This document shows positions 7,864 through 13,324 of a DNA stretch of 13,324 bases, one piece after another. A model generated the notes under the pieces. The model was not told where the DNA came from, ran no database searches, and worked only from the letters and a program-made list of their open reading frames with translations. Position 1 is the first letter of the stretch; each line of letters starts with the position of its first letter. The DNA is from an uncultured Alistipes sp. (lineage in GTDB: Bacteria; Bacteroidota; Bacteroidia; Bacteroidales; Rikenellaceae): contig CAKVKI010000046.1 of the NCBI GenBank assembly GCA_934754975.1, forward strand, positions 1 to 13,324. The letters are read 5' to 3'. The translations under genes were made by a program, and so were the position numbers.

Positions 7864-10104
7864 ATGAAAAAGATTCTTTTCACCCTGCTCTCCGCCGCCG
7901 TCGCCGTATCGGCTGCTGCCGGCGATAAAAACTACCTCCGCTATGTGGACCCCTACATCGGAGCGGGCGGACACGGCCACGTCTTCGTCGGGGCCTGCGT
8001 ACCCTTCGGCACGGTGCAGGCCGGACCGCAGAACATCTTCAAAGGCTGGGACTGGTGTTCGGGCTACCACTATTCGGACAACGTGCTGATCGGATTTTCG
8101 CACACGCACCTCAGCGGTACGGGCTGCACCGATCTGGGCGACATCCAGATCATGCCCTTCACGGGCGACGTGCGTACGCGCCGCGGCGAACAGGACGACA
8201 TCTCGAACAGCTGTTCAGCCCATTACCGGCATGAAAACGAGCGGGTTTCGCCCTATTTCTATTCCCTGACGCTCGACAACGGCATTCATGCCGAACTGAC
8301 CGCATCGCGGCGGGTCGCGTTCCACAAATACACATTCCCGGCAGGCAAAGAGGCCCGTCTGCTGATCAACCTCCGCGAAGGCAACGGATTCCCGTCGGTC
8401 GCCTCGTCGCTACGGCTGGTCGATGCCCACACCGTCGTCGGCCACCGCATCGTCAAAGGCTGGGCGCCGGAACACCGCGTCTACTTCGCACTGAAAAGCG
8501 ACCGTCCGATCGCCGAACTGCTGGTCTTCAACGACGACGAGCCGGCCGGACGCGGCGAGCTGGAAGGCGAAGGCGTGAAAGGCGTGGTCTGCTTCGAAGG
8601 CGCCGTCGAAAAGCTGGCGCTGAAAGTCTCCATTTCGTCCGTAAGCACCGACAATGCGCTGGAAAACCTGTGCAGGGAGATTCCCCACTGGAATTTCGGC
8701 AAGGTGATGACGGCGGCCCGCGACGCATGGGAAAAGGAATTGGAGCGCGTCGAGATCACGACTGCGGACGAACGCGCCAAGCGCATCTTCTATACGGCCA
8801 TGTACCATACGATGATCGCTCCCACGACCTATTGCGACGTAAACGGCGAATTCCGCGGCCACGACAACAAAATCCGCAAAGCCGGCCGGACGAATTATTC
8901 GACCTTCTCGTGCTGGGACACCTACCGGGCGCTGCATCCGTGGTTCACGATCATCCAGAGCGACCGGGTGGGCGACATGGTCGCGTCGATGCTCTCGATC
9001 TGCGACCAGCAAGGCAAGCTTCCGATCTGGCCGCTGATCGGCGGCGAGACCAACCAGATGCCCGGCTACGGCAGCGTACCGATCGTCAGCGACGCAGTGG
9101 TGAAAGGTATCCGGGGAATCGACGCGGAGCGCGCCCTGCAATGCGCCCTGCAGACGGCCACACTCCGCGAACAGGCCGGAATCGGCTATCTGCTTGACCG
9201 GGAGTATATCCCCGCGGACAAGGAGTTCGAGGCGACGTCCAAAGCCATGGAGTATGCGGTGGCCGACTGGGGCATCGCCGCCATGGCGCACAAACTCGGC
9301 CACAAAGAGACGGAGCGGACTTTCGCCCGGCGCGCCCGCTACTGGAAACATTACTTCGACGGCGACATCAATTTCATCCGCCCGAAATTCGACGACGGAA
9401 GCTGGCTCACGCCCTACAATCCGTTCCAGTCGGTACACGGCGGCACGGGCTACTTCGCCGAAGGCACGGGGTGGCAGTACACCTTCTTCGTGCCGCAGGA
9501 CCCCTACGGACTAATCGAAGCCATGGGCGGCGACGAGCCTTTCCGCGCCAAAATCGACTCGCTGTTCCGCGTCTCCGGCGACATGGGTCCCCACGCCTCG
9601 GCCGACATTTCGGGACTGATCGGCCAGTACGCCCACGGCAACGAGCCTTCACACCACGTCATCTATCTCTACAACTACACAGGACAGCAGTGGAAAACCG
9701 CCGAATTGGTGCGCTACGTACAGCATCATTTCTACACCGACCGACCGGACGGCATCATCGGCAACGAGGACTGCGGCCAGATGTCGGCATGGCATATTCT
9801 CTCGGCGCTGGGCTTCTATCAGGTCAATCCCTCCTGCGGCGTCTACTCGTTCGGCAGCCCGCTTTTCGAGAAAGCGGTGCTGAATATGCCCAACGGACGC
9901 AAATTTATGGTGACAACAGAGAACAATTCCGCAAAAAACAGCTATATTCAATCCGTGGAACTGAACGGAAAACCTTATCTGAACTCTTACATCGCATACG
10001 ACGACATCGTTCGCGGCGGCACGCTGAAATTCGTCATGGGCCCGCAGCCCAATTACGACTTCGGATCCGCCCCCGAACACCGTCCCTACAACGAAATACA
10101 CTAA
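7864..10104 (+). CDS. GH92 calcium-dependent exo-alpha-mannosidase family protein (GH92b)
   Basis: The frame is open from 7750, but the ATG at 7864 is chosen because it directly begins a signal peptide (MKKILFTLL followed by an Ala-rich core, cleavage near residues 17-19); the upstream extension would read through the terminator hairpin and lacks family similarity. The 746-residue product is periplasmic by prediction. The N-terminal sandwich has YVDPYIGAGGHGH, GWDWCSGYH and HLSGTGCTDLGD. The catalytic domain has FSCWDTYRALHP, EGTGWQY with Glu533 as the expected general acid, HGNEPSHH, and GNEDCGQMSAW (residues 633-643) with Asp636 in the base region, then MGPQPN. It is clearly paralogous to GH92a, but the surrounding loops differ: GH92a has PVWHLYGSDTREM where this copy has PIWPLIGGETNQM, which may mean a different linkage preference. 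It is 9 bp upstream of GH51c and probably translated from the same mRNA. Confidence 0.95.
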   Translation: MKKILFTLLSAAVAVSAAAGDKNYLRYVDPYIGAGGHGHVFVGACVPFGTVQAGPQNIFKGWDWCSGYHYSDNVLIGFSHTHLSGTGCTDLGDIQIMPFTGDVRTRRGEQDDISNSCSAHYRHENERVSPYFYSLTLDNGIHAELTASRRVAFHKYTFPAGKEARLLINLREGNGFPSVASSLRLVDAHTVVGHRIVKGWAPEHRVYFALKSDRPIAELLVFNDDEPAGRGELEGEGVKGVVCFEGAVEKLALKVSISSVSTDNALENLCREIPHWNFGKVMTAARDAWEKELERVEITTADERAKRIFYTAMYHTMIAPTTYCDVNGEFRGHDNKIRKAGRTNYSTFSCWDTYRALHPWFTIIQSDRVGDMVASMLSICDQQGKLPIWPLIGGETNQMPGYGSVPIVSDAVVKGIRGIDAERALQCALQTATLREQAGIGYLLDREYIPADKEFEATSKAMEYAVADWGIAAMAHKLGHKETERTFARRARYWKHYFDGDINFIRPKFDDGSWLTPYNPFQSVHGGTGYFAEGTGWQYTFFVPQDPYGLIEAMGGDEPFRAKIDSLFRVSGDMGPHASADISGLIGQYAHGNEPSHHVIYLYNYTGQQWKTAELVRYVQHHFYTDRPDGIIGNEDCGQMSAWHILSALGFYQVNPSCGVYSFGSPLFEKAVLNMPNGRKFMVTTENNSAKNSYIQSVELNGKPYLNSYIAYDDIVRGGTLKFVMGPQPNYDFGSAPEHRPYNEIH

Positions 10105-10113
10105 TCCTGACAC

Positions 10114-12651
10114 ATGAATACGAACACCAAACGACTGCTCTGCACCCTCGCCGGCACGACGGCCCTGCTGACGGCGGCGGCCGGAAGCGGCGGCGGGAGC
10201 CGCATCGAAATCGACCTCGGCAAACGCGGGGCCGAAATTCCCGCATCGCTTTACGGCGTCTTCTTCGAAGAGATCACCGGTTCGGGCGACGGCGGCCTTT
10301 ACGCCGAAATGATCCGCAACCGGGGCTTCGAGGAGGGTGTACTCCCGACGGGTTGTGCGCTCGACGCCGACGGGTATGCCGCCGCACCCCACGCGCACTG
10401 CTATTCGAACGACTCGATCAACCGCTTCCGTGTGCGGTGGAGTCCTGATCTGGCGATGACGGGCTGGCGAACGCAGTACGCCGACGGTTCGCAGGCCGCT
10501 TCGGCCGTTACCGCCGAATATCCGCTCAACGCCGCTACGCCCCACGCCCTAAGGCTCGACCTCGCCGCGGCACGCGGCGAAGTAAGCGCCGTGAACAGCG
10601 GTTACTGGGGAATCGCCGTGGAAGCGGGCAAGAGCTACGATCTGGAATTTTACGTTCGGGCGGAAAAGACTCCGTGGTGCCGCGCTGCAATCGTCGCACC
10701 CGACGGGAAGCCCGTCGCCGTGAACGATATGCGCCTGACGGCGGACGGTGGCTGGCACCGCTATACGGCGACCTTCACCCCGTCGGAGACCGGAAACAAA
10801 AACACCCTGCGCCTCACCTTCCCCGCCGAAGGCCGCGTCTGGATCGACTATGTGTCGCTGTTCCCGCGCGACACCTACAAAGGCCGCGCCAACGGACTGC
10901 GCAAGGATGTGGCGACGATGATCGAAGAACTGCGCCCGGCGTTCGTCCGCTGGCCCGGCGGCTGTATCGTCGAGGGGCTGACGCTCGACAACCGCGTGAA
11001 ATGGAAGGAGACCATCGGCGACCCGGTAAAGCGTCCGGGAGAGTACAACCTGTGGGGTTACCGCAGTACGTACGGGTTCGGCTACCATGAATTCCTGCAG
11101 TTCTGCGAGGATATCGGCGCCGAGGGCATGTTCGTCTGCAACGCGGGCATGTCGTGTCTGTTCCGCAACGGCGACTATGTGCAGGGCGACGAACTCGAAC
11201 CGCTGATCGAGGAGGCGCTCGACGCCATCGAATACGCTTTAGGCGATGCAAAGACGACCAAATGGGGCGCCGAACGCGCCAGGAACGGCCATCCCGAACC
11301 GTTTCCGCTGAAATACATTGAGGTCGGCAACGAAAACGTCTTCGCCCGCTATGCGGCCAACTACAACCGTTTCCACAAGGCGATCAAAGCGAAATATCCG
11401 CAGCTGACGGTTATCTCGGCGCTGATGTTCAGCGCCGATGTCAAGCGGCTGGACAAGGTGGAGATGATCGACCCGCACTATTACGAGACCGCCGACTGGT
11501 TCTACAACAACGCCGACGTCTACGACAAGCTCCCGAAAAAGCTCCCTTACAAGATTTACGTCGGCGAATACGCCGCCGTCGGGCAGTCCAACCTCTATGC
11601 GTCGCTGGCCGAAGCGGCCTACATGACCGGTGTGGAACGCAACGCCGACAAGGTCCGGTTGATCTCCTACGCCCCGCTGATCGAGAACGCCCATTACGGC
11701 CGCAATCACCTGATGGTACTCGACAACGAACAGGTGTACGGACGTACGAACTACCACGTGATGAAGCTCTTTTCGGAGAACCGGCCCGACGTGAACGTTC
11801 CGCTCCGCATCCTCGGCGAACAGACCGCGCAGCCCTATTCGCCCAAAGGATTCATCGGCCTGAGTACGGGCAACACGGCGGCGCAGTTCCGCGACCTGAA
11901 GATCACGAGTAACGGCCGCACGCTCTACAGCACAGACTGGAGCGACCTCGACACGCGCTGGGAGGCGGTCCGCGGCGAGTGGAAAGCCGCAGGCGGCGTC
12001 CTGACCCAGCCGGTCCCGGCCGGAGATGCGCTTCTGCGCCTGAAAGACCTCGAAGCGGGCGACTGCACGATCACCCTCAAGGCTCGCAAGACGGCCGGAC
12101 ACGAAGGGTTCCGCGTGGTATTCGGCATGCAGGACGACCGCCATTATTTCATGGCCGACATGGGAAGCCACTCCAACGAGTCGGTTCTCTTCAGGGAGAT
12201 CGGCGACAAAGGTTCGGTTTCGCTCTTCGACTACCGCAACCAGGAGCCGATCGAAGTGAACCTGTGGTACGACGTACGCATCGAAATCCGCGGCAACAAG
12301 TGGAAGTGCTACCTCGACGGCGAACTCAAATACGCCTACGACTATACGATCGTCAACAAACACTACGCCGTCGCCGGTCTCGACCGCCGGAGCAACGAGC
12401 TGGTCGTGAAGCTGGTCAACGGCCGCACGGAGCCGTGGCGGACCTCGTTGGCGCTGAAAGGCGGAAAAATCGCACCGACCGACGCGCGGCGCATCGAGCT
12501 TGCGTCGGCGTCGATCTACGACGAAAACTCGTTCGAAGAACCCGAAAAAATCGCGGGCCGCGAATCGACGTTCCGCATCGAAGGGCGCACCGTGCCCGTC
12601 GAATGTGCGCCCAACTCGCTCACCATCCTGCGTATACCTCTCGACAAATAA
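10114..12651 (+). CDS. GH51 arabinofuranosidase-type enzyme with divergent active-site loops (GH51c)
   Basis: This 845-residue protein has a signal peptide (basic start, hydrophobic core, Ala-rich end near residues 20-23) and then a Gly/Ser stretch; unlike GH51b there is no lipobox Cys at the end, so a soluble periplasmic enzyme is likely. Domains follow the GH51b order: LYGVFFEEITGSGDGG, a CBM4/9-like sandwich ending in WIDYVSLFP, TIM barrel with RWPGG, Glu407 in GNEN (acid/base), Glu485 in VGEYA (nucleophile), and a C-terminal sandwich with an inserted lectin-like domain (about 605-750). Catalytic residues are intact, but the GPxY stretch normally following GNEN is replaced (VFARYAANY), the loop after the nucleophile is three residues shorter than in GH51a and GH51b, and the WPxxLIxFD stretch is lost. 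The family is secure, but substrate may differ from plain alpha-L-arabinofuranosides. It lies 9 bp after GH92b and 23 bp before the GH43 gene. Confidence 0.94.
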   Translation: MNTNTKRLLCTLAGTTALLTAAAGSGGGSRIEIDLGKRGAEIPASLYGVFFEEITGSGDGGLYAEMIRNRGFEEGVLPTGCALDADGYAAAPHAHCYSNDSINRFRVRWSPDLAMTGWRTQYADGSQAASAVTAEYPLNAATPHALRLDLAAARGEVSAVNSGYWGIAVEAGKSYDLEFYVRAEKTPWCRAAIVAPDGKPVAVNDMRLTADGGWHRYTATFTPSETGNKNTLRLTFPAEGRVWIDYVSLFPRDTYKGRANGLRKDVATMIEELRPAFVRWPGGCIVEGLTLDNRVKWKETIGDPVKRPGEYNLWGYRSTYGFGYHEFLQFCEDIGAEGMFVCNAGMSCLFRNGDYVQGDELEPLIEEALDAIEYALGDAKTTKWGAERARNGHPEPFPLKYIEVGNENVFARYAANYNRFHKAIKAKYPQLTVISALMFSADVKRLDKVEMIDPHYYETADWFYNNADVYDKLPKKLPYKIYVGEYAAVGQSNLYASLAEAAYMTGVERNADKVRLISYAPLIENAHYGRNHLMVLDNEQVYGRTNYHVMKLFSENRPDVNVPLRILGEQTAQPYSPKGFIGLSTGNTAAQFRDLKITSNGRTLYSTDWSDLDTRWEAVRGEWKAAGGVLTQPVPAGDALLRLKDLEAGDCTITLKARKTAGHEGFRVVFGMQDDRHYFMADMGSHSNESVLFREIGDKGSVSLFDYRNQEPIEVNLWYDVRIEIRGNKWKCYLDGELKYAYDYTIVNKHYAVAGLDRRSNELVVKLVNGRTEPWRTSLALKGGKIAPTDARRIELASASIYDENSFEEPEKIAGRESTFRIEGRTVPVECAPNSLTILRIPLDK

Positions 12652-12674
12652 CAACCTGCAACCCCAATACACCG

Positions 12675-13324
12675 ATGACAAAGTACCTGATTCTTATTCC
12701 GGCCATTGCCGCCCTGCTGCTCCCGACGTCGTGCAGCAGCACCAAAACCGTACGTAAAAGCCTTTCGGGAAATCCCGTTTTCCCGGGCTGGTATGCCGAT
12801 CCCGAAGGCGCCGTCTTCGGGAAGGAGTACTGGATTTTCCCGACCCTTTCGGACCTCTATGCCGCACCGGGCGAAGAGATGCCGGCCTACCCCGCCGAGA
12901 AAAGCGCGGCTGTCCACCAGCTGTACAACATCCAAACCTACATGGACGCCTTCTCGTCGAAGGACCTCGTGAACTGGACCAAGCATCCGAAAGTACTCAC
13001 GACCGACGCCGTGAAATGGGTGAAGTACGCCATGTGGGCGCCGGCGATACTCGAACACAAGGGCAAATACTTCCTCTTTTTCAGCGGTAACGACATCCAG
13101 AACGACCACGAATACGGCGGCATCGGCGTCGCCGTGGCCGACCGTCCGGGCGGCCCGTACAAAGACGCGCTGGGCAAACCGCTGATCGACCGCATCGTCA
13201 ACGGCGCACAACCCATCGACCAATTCGTTTTCCGCGACGACGACGGCACGCATTACATGTATTACGGCGGCTGGCACCACTGCAACATGGTCAAACTCTC
13301 GGACGACCTGCTGAGCGTCGTTCC
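12675..13324 (+). CDS. GH43-family glycoside hydrolase, N-terminal part (3' truncated by window)
   Basis: The frame is open from the ATG at 12675 to the window end (216 complete codons), with the gene running off the edge. The N-terminus is hydrophobic and ends in PTSC (Cys20), a slightly non-standard lipobox because proline replaces the usual leucine at -3; a lipoprotein is likely. The five-bladed propeller of GH43/GH32-type enzymes starts at NPVFPGWYADPE (residues 33-44), with Asp42 as the expected catalytic base. A WAPAILEHKGKYFLFFSG blade and an IDQFVFRDDDG segment follow; Asp182 is the expected pKa modulator. The general acid glutamate would lie beyond the window. GH43 members are arabinofuranosidases, xylosidases, arabinanases or galactosidases; the subfamily cannot be decided here. 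The 23-bp gap after GH51c carries no hairpin, suggesting co-transcription. Confidence 0.9.
   Translation, partial: MTKYLILIPAIAALLLPTSCSSTKTVRKSLSGNPVFPGWYADPEGAVFGKEYWIFPTLSDLYAAPGEEMPAYPAEKSAAVHQLYNIQTYMDAFSSKDLVNWTKHPKVLTTDAVKWVKYAMWAPAILEHKGKYFLFFSGNDIQNDHEYGGIGVAVADRPGGPYKDALGKPLIDRIVNGAQPIDQFVFRDDDGTHYMYYGGWHHCNMVKLSDDLLSVV

Noticed and set aside
11239..12681. Minus-strand open frame of 480 codons opposite GH51c
   Set aside because: Same GC-driven antisense artefact; the + strand has GH51 catalytic motifs and domain order throughout.
1..13324. tRNA, rRNA, CRISPR array, insertion sequence or integrase
   Set aside because: Almost all bases are taken by glycosidase genes; no direct-repeat array, transposase motif or tRNA-like fold was seen in the short gaps.

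Overview
The window looks like a carbohydrate-degradation locus from a gut-type member of the Bacteroidota. GC content and third codon positions are high, signal peptides and a lipoprotein are frequent, there is no clear Shine-Dalgarno spacing, and the GH92, GH51 and GxGYxYP families are typical of Bacteroidales polysaccharide-utilisation loci. The high GC would fit an Alistipes/Rikenellaceae-like genome better than a low-GC Bacteroides, but that placement is inference from composition only. All genes lie on the + strand. Both ends of the window cut genes.

Layout: (1) 1-1262, C-terminal part of a GH51 arabinofuranosidase-type enzyme (GH51a); (2) a 76-bp gap almost filled by a strong GC-rich hairpin (1265-1320); (3) 1339-2970, a GxGYxYP-family putative glycoside hydrolase; (4) 2978-5242, GH92 (GH92a); (5) 5273-7789, a complete lipoprotein GH51 (GH51b); (6) 7799-7846, an intrinsic terminator-like hairpin with a U-tract; (7) 7864-10104, a second GH92 (GH92b); (8) 10114-12651, a third GH51 (GH51c); (9) 12675 to the window end, the N-terminal part of a GH43 enzyme, probably a lipoprotein. 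Gaps within the two gene blocks are short (7, 30, 9 and 23 bp). The two structured gaps each follow a GH51 gene, so the cluster reads as modules: GH51a | GxGYxYP-GH92a-GH51b | GH92b-GH51c-GH43.

Functionally, every product has an export signal or is cut before one could be seen, and all five recognised enzymes belong to families dominated by exo-acting glycosidases: furanosidases (GH51, GH43) and calcium-dependent alpha-mannosidases (GH92). The two [GH92-GH51] pairs look like an old tandem duplication. The mixture of alpha-mannosidase and arabinofuranosidase families is the main biological puzzle. It points to a glycan or glycoprotein carrying both mannose and pentofuranose, or to enzymes with specificities shifted from the family norm. 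No SusC/SusD pair, regulator, sulfatase, mobile element, RNA gene or CRISPR array is visible.
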